Shown in pieces: positions 1 through 7,950 of a stretch of 64,000 nucleotides of DNA. This stretch comes from Nocardioides sambongensis (GTDB lineage: Bacteria; Actinomycetota; Actinomycetes; Propionibacteriales; Nocardioidaceae), in NCBI RefSeq assembly GCF_006494815.1, contig NZ_CP041091.1:1887001-1951000 (forward strand), given 5' to 3'. Below the pieces are notes generated by a model. It worked only from the letters and a program-made list of their open reading frames with translations. It made no database searches and was not told the origin of the DNA. Within the stretch, counting starts at the first letter, position 1. Every line of letters begins with the position of its first letter. The translations under genes and the position numbers were made by a program.

Positions 1-286
1 AGGCCTTGTGCGCGTAGAGCGCCGCGCCGGCGGCCTGCGGATACTTGGTGACCAGCTCCAGATAGCTGAACGCGGTCAGCGTGGCGATCGCGAAGGCGAC
101 CAGGAAGGGCAGCCAGGCGATCCCACCGACCTCACCGGCGAGCCGACCGGTGACCGCGTAGACGCCGGTGCCGAGGATGTCGCCGACGATGAAGAGGAGC
201 AGCAGGCCGGGACCGAGGACCCGCTTCAGGTCCTCGGGCTGCTCGCCTCCGTCGACCTGGGCCGGGCCCGGATTCTCACTCGCCAT
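1..286 (-). CDS. APC family amino acid permease, N-terminal part (runs off the window)
   Basis: The reverse strand reads from an ATG at 286 through 95 codons to the window edge without a stop. The product starts MASENPGPAQVDGG and then has a first membrane helix (GPGLLLLFIVGDILGTGVYA) with the glycine-rich pattern of the APC superfamily, followed by a second helix and a YLELVTKYPQAAGAA segment typical of amino acid permeases. An AGGAGGG ribosome site lies 4 nt upstream. It would be an inner-membrane proton-coupled amino acid importer; substrate cannot be told from this part. The rest of the gene lies outside the window. Confidence 0.8.
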   Translation of the reverse strand, partial: MASENPGPAQVDGGEQPEDLKRVLGPGLLLLFIVGDILGTGVYAVTGRLAGEVGGIAWLPFLVAFAIATLTAFSYLELVTKYPQAAGAALYAHKA

Positions 287-432
287 GGTGCCCTCCTGGG
301 TGGTCCGAGGACGCCACCGGAACTGGTGTGGTGGCGGTCGTGCTCACCCTGCCACCGGCCGACCGGGTTGCCCAGCAGCCCCGCCGCCGTACGACGCCGC
401 GAATTCCGACGCTCCCCGATCGTCCCTGCGGA

Positions 433-1461
433 TCAACCGAAGAAGACCTGGGCCTCCGCATACTCCGCCGGGCTGACCACCTTGAGCTTCTCCGTGCCCT
501 CCGCGAGAGGGACCCGGATCACCGCGGTCCCGCGCAGGGCCACCATCACCCCGGTCTCTCCGTCGGCGACGGCGTCGATCGCCTGGAGGCCGAACCTGGT
601 GGCCAGCCAACGGTCGAAGGCGGTGGGCGTGCCGCCGCGCTGGATGTGCCCGAGCACCACCGCACGGGCCTCCTTGCCGGTGCGATGCTCGATCTCGCTG
701 GCCAGGCGGTCGCCGATGCCGCCGAGGCGCACGTGGCCGAACGCGTCCTTCTCCCCGCTCTGCAGCGTCATCCCGCTGCCGTCGGCGGGGACGGCGCCCT
801 CGGAGACCACGATGATCGGGGCGTACTCGCTGCGGAACCGGGTCTCCACGTGGTCGCAGACCCGGGCGATGTCGAAGGGCACCTCGGGGATCAGCACCGC
901 CGATGCGCCGCCGGCGATGCCGCTGTGCAGCGCGATCCAGCCGGCGTGGCGACCCATCACCTCCACCACCAGCACGCGGTGGTGGCTCTCCGCGGTCGTG
1001 TGCAGCCGGTCGATCGCGTCGGTGGCGATGTTGACCGCGGTGTCGAAGCCGAACGTGAAGTCGGTGCCGGAGAGGTCGTTGTCGATCGTCTTCGGCACGC
1101 CCACCACGGCCACCCCCTGCTCGGCCAGGCGGGTGGCGACCCCCAGCGTGTCCTCGCCGCCGATCGCGACCAGCGCGTCGACCCCGGCGGCGGCGAGGTT
1201 GGCCACGATCCGCTCGGGGCCGTCCTCGGTGGCGAACGGGTTGGTCCGTGAGGAGCCGAGGATGGTGCCGCCCCGCGGCAGGATCCCCCGGCACTGCTCG
1301 ATGCCGAGCGGGACGGTGACCCCTTCGAGCGGACCTCGCCAACCGTCGCGGAACCCGACGAACTCGAACCCGTAGGTGTTCACCCCCTTGCGCACCACTG
1401 CTCGGATGACGGCGTTCAGGCCGGGGCAGTCCCCGCCTCCGGTGAGCACTCCGACCCGCAT
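433..1461 (-). CDS. pfkA: 6-phosphofructokinase, predicted pyrophosphate-dependent type
   Basis: The 342-residue protein is a full-length group A phosphofructokinase: GGGDCPGLN at residues 8-16, PKTIDND at 123-129, and the MGRHAGW and FGHVRLGG segments. It phosphorylates fructose 6-phosphate at C1 in the cytoplasm. The phosphoryl-donor site reads GGEDT, so the position equal to E. coli Gly104 is Asp104, and the position equal to Gly124 is Lys124. In this family Asp104 with Lys124 marks PPi-dependent enzymes such as that of Amycolatopsis methanolica, whereas Gly104 marks ATP use. The PPi assignment is inferred from these residues. The gene stands alone between the permease and a coiled-coil protein gene. 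Confidence 0.9.
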   Translation of the reverse strand: MRVGVLTGGGDCPGLNAVIRAVVRKGVNTYGFEFVGFRDGWRGPLEGVTVPLGIEQCRGILPRGGTILGSSRTNPFATEDGPERIVANLAAAGVDALVAIGGEDTLGVATRLAEQGVAVVGVPKTIDNDLSGTDFTFGFDTAVNIATDAIDRLHTTAESHHRVLVVEVMGRHAGWIALHSGIAGGASAVLIPEVPFDIARVCDHVETRFRSEYAPIIVVSEGAVPADGSGMTLQSGEKDAFGHVRLGGIGDRLASEIEHRTGKEARAVVLGHIQRGGTPTAFDRWLATRFGLQAIDAVADGETGVMVALRGTAVIRVPLAEGTEKLKVVSPAEYAEAQVFFG

Positions 1462-1513
1462 GCAGACCCCTGGTTGGCTCGATGGGTGAGGTTCGTCGCA
1501 AGGCGACCTCTCG

Positions 1514-1519
1514 ACCCTA
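1514..1519 (-). promoter_or_regulatory. Candidate -10 element of the phosphofructokinase gene
   Basis: On the minus strand TAGGGT lies about 50 nt before the ATG at 1461, leaving a short leader that ends in an AGGGG-type ribosome site. No clear -35 was seen. Confidence 0.4.
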
Positions 1520-1577
1520 GCGGCGAAGTGTGACCCGGGTCACGGTCCGCGCCGGCGGCCGGGACGCGGGAGCGGTC

Positions 1578-2492
1578 TCAGGATCGCGCGCTGGCCCGCT
1601 CCAGCGCCTCCTGGGCGGTGGCCAGGTCGGCGTCGGCCCGGCGCACCCGGGCGGCGGCCTCGTCGCGTTCCTCCTCCACGATCGCGGCCTCCTCCTCGAC
1701 CTCCTCGCACTCCGCCTCCACGTCACCGGTACGACGCCGCAGCTCCTCCAGCTCGGCCTGCAGCTGCAGGGTGCGGGCCTCCAGCCGGGAGCGCTCCGCG
1801 TCGAGTTCGGCCAGGGCCTCGGTGGCCTCCGCGCGGTCCGCCTCCGCCTCCGTGACCCGCTCCTGTGCGGACGACACGGCCTTCTGCGCGGCATCCGGGT
1901 CCGGCACCACGCGCAGGTCGGGCCTGCCCGGCTCCGGTGCCTCGCGGGGGGTGGCGCTGAAGCCCAGTGCCTCCGGGAGGGCGAGCGCCGCCGCGACATC
2001 GGCCTCCGCCATCGGGTCGACCCCGGTGGTGGCCAGCGCGGCGACCAGCAGGCCGCTGCGCAGCGCCCGGCCGCACAGCTCGTCGACCATGCCGGCGGTC
2101 AGCGTCGCCTCGACCTGGTCGGCGACGGCCGCGGTCACCCGCAGACCCTCCTCGGCGGCTCGGGAGCGCGCCTGGGTGGCCAGCGCCGCGGTGACCTGCC
2201 GGCGCTGCCGGGTCAGGGCGCGCAGCTCGCCGGCCTCCATCGCGGCCTGGGCCTCGCGCAGGGCGGCCCCCACCGAGAGGACCTGGTCGACCTGGTCCCG
2301 GTCGCGACGCACCAGCAGGTCGACGACCCAGGCCGCCGTGCTGGGCTTGCGCAACCGCTTGACGGCAGCAGCGAGGTCGTCGCTGCCGTCCGCCTTCAGC
2401 TCCTTGGCGCGCCGGTCGCGCGCCGCCGTGAACTCCGGGAGGGGTCGCCCGTAGAGGTCGTCGGCCATCTCCAGCAGCGCACGCTCGTCCAC
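1578..2492 (-). CDS. Conserved actinobacterial coiled-coil protein of unknown function
   Basis: I recognise no domain. The N-terminal two thirds is helical and basic/acidic and contains RLRKPSTAAWVVDLLVRR, a segment I associate with an uncharacterised actinobacterial family. The last ~100 residues are a long Glu/Ala/Arg-rich coiled coil. The GTG at 2492 is chosen because TATGCT stands 7 nt upstream, the leaderless pattern seen elsewhere in the window; GTG 2510 and ATG 2504 are alternatives. No signal peptide or membrane segment is evident, so it is probably cytoplasmic. The following gene on the same strand starts beyond a spacer holding the phosphofructokinase promoter. Confidence 0.65.
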   Translation of the reverse strand: MDERALLEMADDLYGRPLPEFTAARDRRAKELKADGSDDLAAAVKRLRKPSTAAWVVDLLVRRDRDQVDQVLSVGAALREAQAAMEAGELRALTRQRRQVTAALATQARSRAAEEGLRVTAAVADQVEATLTAGMVDELCGRALRSGLLVAALATTGVDPMAEADVAAALALPEALGFSATPREAPEPGRPDLRVVPDPDAAQKAVSSAQERVTEAEADRAEATEALAELDAERSRLEARTLQLQAELEELRRRTGDVEAECEEVEEEAAIVEEERDEAAARVRRADADLATAQEALERASARS

Positions 2493-2499
2493 CCCGGAC

Positions 2500-2505
2500 A
2501 GCATA
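2500..2505 (-). promoter_or_regulatory. Candidate leaderless -10 element (TATGCT)
   Basis: TATGCT on the minus strand ends 7 nt before the GTG at 2492 of the coiled-coil protein gene, so transcription would begin at or next to the start codon. Confidence 0.45.
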
Positions 2506-2527
2506 GGCACCGACCCGACCGGCGGGG

Positions 2528-3133
2528 TCAGGACCGGAAGCCGGCGCCGACCATCGCCACCGCCAGGTCGACCAGACGCTCCCGGGAGACGCCGGGCGGC
2601 GGGGTGAGCGCGATCCGGAGGCAGGTGGACACCAGCACTCCCATCAGCATGAAGACGACGCCGTCGAGCTGGTCCGCGGGCAGGTCGCGCAGGTGGCGCC
2701 GCGGCAGCAGCGCGGCGAGGCGACGCAGGTCCCGCTCGATCTCGGGGAGCAGGTTGGCGTTGGTGCCGGCGGGCGCCTGGTCGACCAGTGCCAGCAGGAC
2801 GCCCCGGTGCTCCTCGAACCCGTCGACCAGCGTGGTGACCACCAGCCGCAGCGCGGGTTCGACGTCCAGGTCGAGCGCCTCCACCACGGCTTCCATCAGG
2901 TCGTCCTTGATCGCCGCGACCATCTGCTCGCGCAGCGCGGCGAGCAGGTCGGAGCGATCGTTGAAGTAGCGGTAGAACGTCCCGCTGCTGAGGTGGGCCC
3001 GACGGCTCACCGCGGCCGTGCTCAGCCGGTCGGCGCCCTCGGTCTCCAGGATCGTCACCGCGGTCGCCATCAACAGAGCGCGGGTGTGCACGGCGCGGTC
3101 CTGCTGCGGACGGGCGCGTTCACGCTGGGCCAC
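2528..3133 (-). CDS. TetR family transcriptional regulator
   Basis: The 201-residue protein has an N-terminal TetR helix-turn-helix (about residues 20-65, ending in SSGTFYRYFNDRSDLLAALREQ) and a variable all-helical ligand/dimer domain. A GTG start follows a GGGAGGGAG ribosome site. It is transcribed away from the MpaB-type oxygenase gene; the shared spacer contains inverted repeats that are good operator candidates, so it probably represses its neighbour, itself, or both, with release by an unidentified hydrophobic ligand. The neighbour assignment is inference; the family assignment is secure. Confidence 0.9.
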   Translation of the reverse strand: MAQRERARPQQDRAVHTRALLMATAVTILETEGADRLSTAAVSRRAHLSSGTFYRYFNDRSDLLAALREQMVAAIKDDLMEAVVEALDLDVEPALRLVVTTLVDGFEEHRGVLLALVDQAPAGTNANLLPEIERDLRRLAALLPRRHLRDLPADQLDGVVFMLMGVLVSTCLRIALTPPPGVSRERLVDLAVAMVGAGFRS

Positions 3134-3163
3134 GGCGACTCCCTCCCGTCAGGTCGGCAACAG

Positions 3164-3193
3164 AAGTGAGTAGAAGGTGAGAGCGCCTCACTT
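3164..3193. promoter_or_regulatory. Candidate TetR operator between divergent genes
   Basis: Two nested inverted repeats share the same right arm: AAGTGAG (3164-3170) with CTCACTT (3187-3193), and GTGAG (3177-3181) with CTCAC (3187-3191). They abut the -10 hexamer of the oxygenase gene at 3194 and lie just upstream of the TetR gene start at 3133, the usual place for a TetR operator. Confidence 0.5.
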
Positions 3194-3199
3194 TAGCCT
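3194..3199 (+). promoter_or_regulatory. Candidate leaderless -10 element (TAGCCT)
   Basis: TAGCCT ends 7 nt before ATG 3207 of the oxygenase gene and directly follows the inverted repeat ending at 3193, so a bound repressor would block it. Confidence 0.5.
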
Positions 3200-3206
3200 C
3201 GACGGC

Positions 3207-4511
3207 ATGAGCCTCGAGGCAGACGCCGGCATCCGTCGTACCGGAGGGGTGGGCGGGGGTGGCCCCACCGTCCCGCCCGCGGGCCCGACCGAAAGCCCGA
3301 CCGCGCACCCGACACAGCACCCGACCAGCGTGCGCCGGGTCGAGGAGGCCCGGGCCCGGTTCGGTCCCTTCACCGACGACTACCTCGCCGCGATGTGGCG
3401 CGGCGACCCGCTCGCCGACGCGTTCGTCGCCGACTTCGCCGCGCTCGGCCACGGACGCGCGATGCGGATGCTGCGCACCGCCTGCCGCCGGGGCATCGAC
3501 GAGGTGCCGGACGCACCCGCCTCGTTGCGCGCGCTGTTCGACGAGCTGGACGCGGTGCCGGAGTGGTTCGACCTGCCGGCGATCGAGGACGCCACCCGCT
3601 ACACCTCGCGCTACTCCCGGGCCTCCGGCATCGCCCTCGGGGCCGCCTCCCTGGTCAGCGGGTACGCGAACTCCGCGGCCTCCCGCCCGCTGGAGATGAC
3701 CGGTCGCTACATCGAGAGCGCGGGCGCGCGCACCATCGAGGTCGGCTCCTGGCTCAAGCAGGTCGGCGAGCCGGGCGGGCTCACCCGCTTCGGCCAGGGG
3801 TTCGAGCTGACCGTCCGGGTGCGGATCATCCACGCCCTGGTCCGGGCCGCGCTGCGGGAGCGGCCGGACTGGGACCGGGCGGCCTGGGGCGAGCCGATCT
3901 GCCAGGCCTACCTCGGCTACACGCTGGTCGAGTTCACCCTGATCCCGCTGCGGGCGATGGAGCGGATCGGCGCGCCCTACCTGCCGACCGAGCAGGCCGC
4001 CGCCTACGCCCGGTGGCGCTACATCGGACACCTGCTCGGCATCGAGGAGACCCTGCTCCCCCGGGACGCGGCGGAGCAGGAGCGGCTCGAGGAGATCTAC
4101 CTGCTCACCCGCCCCGAGGTCGACGACTACTGCCGCTCCCTGGTCGCCAGCATCAACGCCGAGTTCCTGGTGCCCGAGCTCGAGGGGGTGCTGCCACGGC
4201 CGCTGCACCGGCACGCCCCGGCGGCGGTGAGCGCTCTGGAGCGGATCTTCCTCGGCGACGAGGTCGCCGACGACCTCGACATCCCGCGCACCCCGCTGGT
4301 CGCGGTGATCCGCGCCGGCGGGCCCGCGCTCAGCGCGGTGAACCGGCTGCGGGACCGCTCCACCCGCTCGCTGCAGCGGCGGACCGCGCGCGGGAAGATC
4401 TTCGAGGTCGAGCAGGAGGCCCGGCTGCGCCGGGACTGGGGCGTCGCGCACGACCTGGTCGACGCCTCGCCGGGCGGCGGGAAGCCGCACCCGGCCCGAG
4501 GCGACCTCTGA
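3207..4511 (+). CDS. MpaB / latex-clearing-protein-like oxygenase family protein (DUF2236)
   Basis: The 434-residue product matches the DUF2236 family that includes the b-type heme rubber oxygenase Lcp and fungal MpaB. Family-like segments are TGRYIESAGARTIEVGSWLK near the middle, RVRIIHALVR with the candidate heme-ligand His, and RYIGHLLGIEETLLP. No signal peptide is visible, so secretion as in some Lcp proteins is not supported. Substrate is unknown; many homologues sit in lipid or terpenoid contexts. ATG 3207 is preferred over GTG 3177 because the latter lies inside the candidate operator and because a -10 hexamer ends 7 nt before 3207. The divergent TetR gene is the likely regulator. Confidence 0.75.
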   Translation: MSLEADAGIRRTGGVGGGGPTVPPAGPTESPTAHPTQHPTSVRRVEEARARFGPFTDDYLAAMWRGDPLADAFVADFAALGHGRAMRMLRTACRRGIDEVPDAPASLRALFDELDAVPEWFDLPAIEDATRYTSRYSRASGIALGAASLVSGYANSAASRPLEMTGRYIESAGARTIEVGSWLKQVGEPGGLTRFGQGFELTVRVRIIHALVRAALRERPDWDRAAWGEPICQAYLGYTLVEFTLIPLRAMERIGAPYLPTEQAAAYARWRYIGHLLGIEETLLPRDAAEQERLEEIYLLTRPEVDDYCRSLVASINAEFLVPELEGVLPRPLHRHAPAAVSALERIFLGDEVADDLDIPRTPLVAVIRAGGPALSAVNRLRDRSTRSLQRRTARGKIFEVEQEARLRRDWGVAHDLVDASPGGGKPHPARGDL

Positions 4512-4636
4512 GCGCAGCGACGATGTGGAGGAGCATCGCCCAGCACAACTCCGGGAACAGCGTCATCCTCAGGACGCCGGCTGCACGGGGCGGACCGTGC
4601 CGTCGGCCGAGGAGCATCGGCGACAACGCTCCGGGG

Positions 4637-5356
4637 TCATGGGACCCCACCGGCCCCGTCGGCCCCGTCGGTCTCGTCGAGCCCCTGCTCGATCGCGTAG
4701 CGGGTCAGCTGGACCCGGTTGTGCATCTGCAGCTTGCGCAGCGTGTTCTGCACGTGGTTCTGCACGGTCCGGTGCGAGATCACCAGGCGCTCGGCGATCT
4801 GCCGGTAGGAGAGTCCCTTGGCGACCATCTTCAGGATCTCGGTCTCCCGCTCGGTGAGCCTCTCCCCCGGCGGCGCCTGCGGCTCGGTGCCGGCCTGGTC
4901 CAGGCGCCGGAACTCGCCGAGCACCAGGCCGGCCAGGCCCGGGGTGAAGACGCTGTCGCCACCGGCCACCCGTCGTACCGCCTCGACCAGCTCCTTGCTG
5001 GAGGCCGACTTGACCAGGTAGCCGGTGGCGCCCGCCTTGACCGCCTCCAGCACGTCCTCCTGCTCGCCGGACGCGGAGAGGATCAGCACCCGCGCCGACG
5101 GGTCGTGGGCCAGCACGGTCCGGGTCACCTCGACCCCGTTCGGCGCCGGGATCTGCAGGTCCAGTACGACGACCGCCGGCCGTGCCGCCGGGAACCGCGC
5201 CACGGCCTCGGCGCCGGTGGCCGCGGTGGCGACCACCTCGAGCCCGGCGGCGACCAGGTCGCGCTCGACCGCGTCCCGCCACATCGGGTGGTCGTCGACG
5301 ACCATCACCCGGATCGGCGGGTCGGGAGCATCCGCGGCCGGCGTGGGATCAGCCAT
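4637..5356 (-). CDS. Two-component response regulator, NarL/LuxR type
   Basis: The 239-residue protein has a receiver domain with the acidic pair in VVDDHPMWRDAV, phospho-acceptor Asp in VVVLDLQIP, and Lys in GYLVKSAS. A C-terminal LuxR helix-turn-helix follows (LTERETEILKMVAKGLSYRQIA, split here as LTERETEILK and GLSYRQIA). The receiver appears fully competent. It lies downstream of the histidine kinase and flavin-reductase genes on the same strand, so it is the likely partner of that kinase. A TAAGGT hexamer 6 nt before the ATG suggests an additional leaderless promoter of its own. A short GGGGTC/GACCCC hairpin overlaps the stop codon. Confidence 0.92.
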   Translation of the reverse strand: MADPTPAADAPDPPIRVMVVDDHPMWRDAVERDLVAAGLEVVATAATGAEAVARFPAARPAVVVLDLQIPAPNGVEVTRTVLAHDPSARVLILSASGEQEDVLEAVKAGATGYLVKSASSKELVEAVRRVAGGDSVFTPGLAGLVLGEFRRLDQAGTEPQAPPGERLTERETEILKMVAKGLSYRQIAERLVISHRTVQNHVQNTLRKLQMHNRVQLTRYAIEQGLDETDGADGAGGVP

Positions 5357-5362
5357 ACCGCG

Positions 5363-5368
5363 ACCTTA
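5363..5368 (-). promoter_or_regulatory. Candidate leaderless -10 element (TAAGGT)
   Basis: TAAGGT on the minus strand ends 6 nt before ATG 5356 of the response regulator gene. Confidence 0.45.
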
Positions 5369-5400
5369 GTGCGAAGCTCCGCGGACCACCGTGCACGACC

Positions 5401-5922
5401 TCAGTCGGCGCGCCCGAACCGGCCGCGGCGATGGGTCAGCGTGGCGCGATCGCCACCCGGCTCCTCCTCACCGACCTCGATCGCCTCGACCTCCACGGTG
5501 ACCTCGACGGACCAGCCGACCTCCCGCCGGTCGACCAGGCGCACCGCGACCCAGGTCGTCGCCGACGCCAGGCGCGGCCCGTGCTCGGTCTGCACCCACT
5601 CGGCCTGCCGGAAAGGCCCGCCGGGTGCGGGCGCCGTACCGGCGAACACCTCGGCGAGCTGACGGTCGGACCAGCTGAGCAGCTGGACCACTCCGGTGCC
5701 GGCGTCCTCCAGCTCGTCGAGCAGGTCGGAGTCCGGATCGAGCAGGGCCAGCAGCCGGGGGCTCGGGCCGAGCGCGACGAGCAGGGAGGAGACGGTGAGC
5801 CCGGCCCGGGTGGCGCCGCTGCCCGCGGTCCAGAGGGTCACCGCGCCACCGAGCCGACCGCGCAGCCGCCGGGCCGGGTCGGGGTTCGGGTCCGCGAACG
5901 GGTGCTCGCTGTGGATGGTCAC
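5401..5922 (-). CDS. Flavin reductase-like (FMN-binding split barrel) domain protein
   Basis: The 173-residue protein resembles the flavin reductase domain: an early LRGRLGGAVTLWTAG strand pair, GLTVSSLLVALGPSPRLLALL, and a later GGPFRQAEWV segment. Such proteins bind FMN and either reduce flavin with NAD(P)H or act as the small partner of two-component monooxygenases. The GTG start overlaps the histidine kinase stop (GTGA), so translation is coupled, and the response regulator follows 44 nt downstream. A redox or flavin input to the two-component system is a possible reason for the linkage but is only inference. Confidence 0.65.
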   Translation of the reverse strand: MTIHSEHPFADPNPDPARRLRGRLGGAVTLWTAGSGATRAGLTVSSLLVALGPSPRLLALLDPDSDLLDELEDAGTGVVQLLSWSDRQLAEVFAGTAPAPGGPFRQAEWVQTEHGPRLASATTWVAVRLVDRREVGWSVEVTVEVEAIEVGEEEPGGDRATLTHRRGRFGRAD

Positions 5923-7082
5923 TGCCGTCGTGCTCCTCGCTCGCTCGCCGGCTCCCCGCGCGGCAGCACCAGCTCCCACTCGGTGCCGTGCCCACCGGTG
6001 TCCAGACGTGCCTCGCCGCCGAGGTCGCGCAGCCGACCGCGGATCGATCCCGAGACACCCAGCCGACCGTCCGCCTCGGCCGCGTCGAGCCGGCCCTCCG
6101 GGATCCCCGGGCCCTCGTCCCGCACGGTGACCACGACCTCGGCACCGAGGTCCTCCAGCAGGATCCAGGCGGGTGCGTCCTCGCCGACGTGGCGGGCGAC
6201 GTTGTCCAGGCAGGCTCCCACCGCGGCGAGCAGCTCCCCTGCCGGCTCCGAGGGCAGCATCACGGGTCGTCCCGGCAGCGCCGCCTCGACCCGGCGCCGA
6301 GCGGCCAGAGCGCCGAGTGCGGAGGCCAGGTCCACCTCGACGGGTTCGCCGGGGCCGGCCGCGACCGGCCACTCGGTCTCGACCGCCCCCTGGGCCCGGA
6401 TCAGCGCGCGCAGCGCCTCCTCCTGCTCGGCCGCCAGCCGGGAGAGCTCCTGCCCCGTCCCGCCGAGCTCGGCGCCACGCCGCTGGACCAGGGCCAGGAC
6501 CTGGAGCACGCCGTCGTGGACCGCCCGCCCGAGACGGGTGCGCTCGGCTTCGGCGGCGGCGCGCCGCTGGGCCAGGTCGCGCTCGGCGGCCATCTCCTGG
6601 AGCGACCCGCACAGGTAGCCGACGGTGGCTCCACCCAGCACCATCAGGAAGACCAGGCTGTAGTCCTTCTGCTCGATGTGCTCGCGCGCGACGAGATCGA
6701 TGGTGGCGAGGAGCGCACCGGCGAACAGCCCGCCCCGCCAGCCGTACCGGATGCCCCACGCGAACAACGCCCCGGCGACCCAGAAGCCCGGGATGGTGGC
6801 GGAGAACCAGGGTCCCTTGACCAGCGGCGTGCACGCCATCAGCGCGGCCGCCACCGCGAGGTCGGCGACCAACAGCGCCGGGGTCCGCTGCTCGGGTCGC
6901 CGGTAGCGGGTCAGGGCGAAGCCGGTCCACGCGATCATCACGCCGACGCTGATCCACCCGGCCGTCGGGTGGTCGAAGTTGTCGCGGTAGAGGTTCAGCC
7001 CGACCGTGTTGACCAGGAGCGCGATCCGCAACCAGGCCAGCGCCCGGTACATCCGCGACTCGACCGCGAGCGCGGCCCGCAC
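5919..7082 (-). CDS. Membrane sensor histidine kinase (HisKA_3 / NarL partner type)
   Basis: About five hydrophobic helices occupy residues 12-160, followed by a short coiled linker and the DHp motif RAVHDGVLQ with the phospho-accepting His at about 189. A HATPase domain with CLDNVARHV and DEGPGIPEG ends the 387-residue protein. The helices leave little room for an extracellular domain, so a membrane or lipid signal is likely. GTG 7082 is chosen as the start; ATG 7052 is an alternative. It follows the acyltransferase gene by 35 nt and overlaps the flavin-reductase gene. The response regulator at 4637-5356 is the expected partner. Confidence 0.85.
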   Translation of the reverse strand: MRAALAVESRMYRALAWLRIALLVNTVGLNLYRDNFDHPTAGWISVGVMIAWTGFALTRYRRPEQRTPALLVADLAVAAALMACTPLVKGPWFSATIPGFWVAGALFAWGIRYGWRGGLFAGALLATIDLVAREHIEQKDYSLVFLMVLGGATVGYLCGSLQEMAAERDLAQRRAAAEAERTRLGRAVHDGVLQVLALVQRRGAELGGTGQELSRLAAEQEEALRALIRAQGAVETEWPVAAGPGEPVEVDLASALGALAARRRVEAALPGRPVMLPSEPAGELLAAVGACLDNVARHVGEDAPAWILLEDLGAEVVVTVRDEGPGIPEGRLDAAEADGRLGVSGSIRGRLRDLGGEARLDTGGHGTEWELVLPRGEPASERGARRQ

Positions 7083-7117
7083 CGCGGTGCCCGCCCCGGC
7101 CGGGGAGTGCGAACTGG

Positions 7118-7831
7118 TCAGGATGCGAGCTTCTGCTGGTCGGGGCCGTCGGACTTCTTGGACAGCTCCTTGGCCTTCGTCGCATACATGTCGACGTACT
7201 CCTGACCGGACAGCTTCATGATCTCGTACATGATCTCGTCGGTGATCGACCGCAGGATGTAGCGGTCGTTCTCCATGCCGGCGTACCGCGAGAAGTCCAG
7301 CGGCCTGCCGAAGCGGACGACCGGGCGGGTGTAGCGGCCGAACTTCTTCCCCGGCGGCGCCACCAGGTCGGTGCCGACGACGGCCACCGGGACGACCGGG
7401 ACACCGGTCTCCAGGGCGAGGCGCGCGATGCCGGTCTTGCCGCGGTAGAGGCGGCCGTCGTGGGACCGCGTGCCCTCGGGGTAGATGCCGAAGAGACCGC
7501 CCTCGCCGAGCACCCGCTTGGCGGAGATCAGTGCGCCCGCGGCCGCGTCCGCGCCGGATCGGTCGATCGGGATGTTGCCGGTGCCCGAGAAGAAGGTCTT
7601 CTGCGCCCAGCCCTTGAGCCCCGGCGAGGTGAAGTACTCCGCCTTCGCCACGAACCGGACCATCCGCGGCACCACCAGCGGCATGAACAGCCAGTCGGCG
7701 TAGGAGAGGTGGTTGCTGGCCAGGATCGCGGGGCCCTCCTCCGGGACGTTCTCGACGCCCGATGCCTTCGGCCGGAAGACGACCTTGAGAAGCGGCCCGA
7801 GGGCGACGAACTTGAGGAACCAGTACAGCAA
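7118..7831 (-). CDS. 1-acyl-sn-glycerol-3-phosphate acyltransferase family protein (PlsC-like)
   Basis: The protein carries both catalytic blocks of the LPLAT family: NHLSYAD (the NHx4D motif) and YPEGTRS. It should transfer an acyl chain onto lysophosphatidic acid or a related acceptor at the inner membrane face. It corresponds in position and family to M. tuberculosis Rv2182c. TTG 7831 is preferred because a GAAAGG ribosome site precedes it by about 9 nt; the frame is open further, to TTG 7855. It heads a group with the histidine kinase, flavin reductase and response regulator. Confidence 0.85.
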   Translation of the reverse strand: MLYWFLKFVALGPLLKVVFRPKASGVENVPEEGPAILASNHLSYADWLFMPLVVPRMVRFVAKAEYFTSPGLKGWAQKTFFSGTGNIPIDRSGADAAAGALISAKRVLGEGGLFGIYPEGTRSHDGRLYRGKTGIARLALETGVPVVPVAVVGTDLVAPPGKKFGRYTRPVVRFGRPLDFSRYAGMENDRYILRSITDEIMYEIMKLSGQEYVDMYATKAKELSKKSDGPDQQKLAS

Positions 7832-7895
7832 CGGAGCACACCTTTCCCCGAACAACCGCCGGGTCGACCACGACCCGATCCGGGCCGACGAGAGC

Positions 7896-7901
7896 AGCGT
7901 A
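7896..7901 (-). promoter_or_regulatory. Candidate -10 element of the acyltransferase operon (TACGCT)
   Basis: TACGCT on the minus strand would start transcription near 7889 and give a leader of roughly 58 nt before TTG 7831. No -35 was recognised. Confidence 0.3.
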
Positions 7902-7937
7902 GTCCCCGATCGGCTCCCGCGGTCGTCCCGGCGGTGC

Positions 7938-7943
7938 CAGAAT
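7938..7943 (+). promoter_or_regulatory. Candidate leaderless -10 element (CAGAAT)
   Basis: CAGAAT ends 7 nt before GTG 7951 of the esterase gene; a variant of TANNNT at the spacing used elsewhere in this window. Confidence 0.4.
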
Positions 7944-7950
7944 CACGCCC

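Noticed and set aside
3177..3206. Upstream GTG 3177 as the start of the MpaB-type oxygenase
   Set aside because: It lies within the inverted repeat that looks like the operator, and a -10 hexamer fits ATG 3207.
4633..4648. GGGGTC/GACCCC hairpin at the response regulator stop codon as a terminator
   Set aside because: Only 6 bp and no T run; too weak to list as a terminator.
4330..4650. Possible small minus-strand protein after the response regulator gene
   Set aside because: Most of it is antisense to the oxygenase gene; the unique part has no promoter, ribosome site or conserved look.
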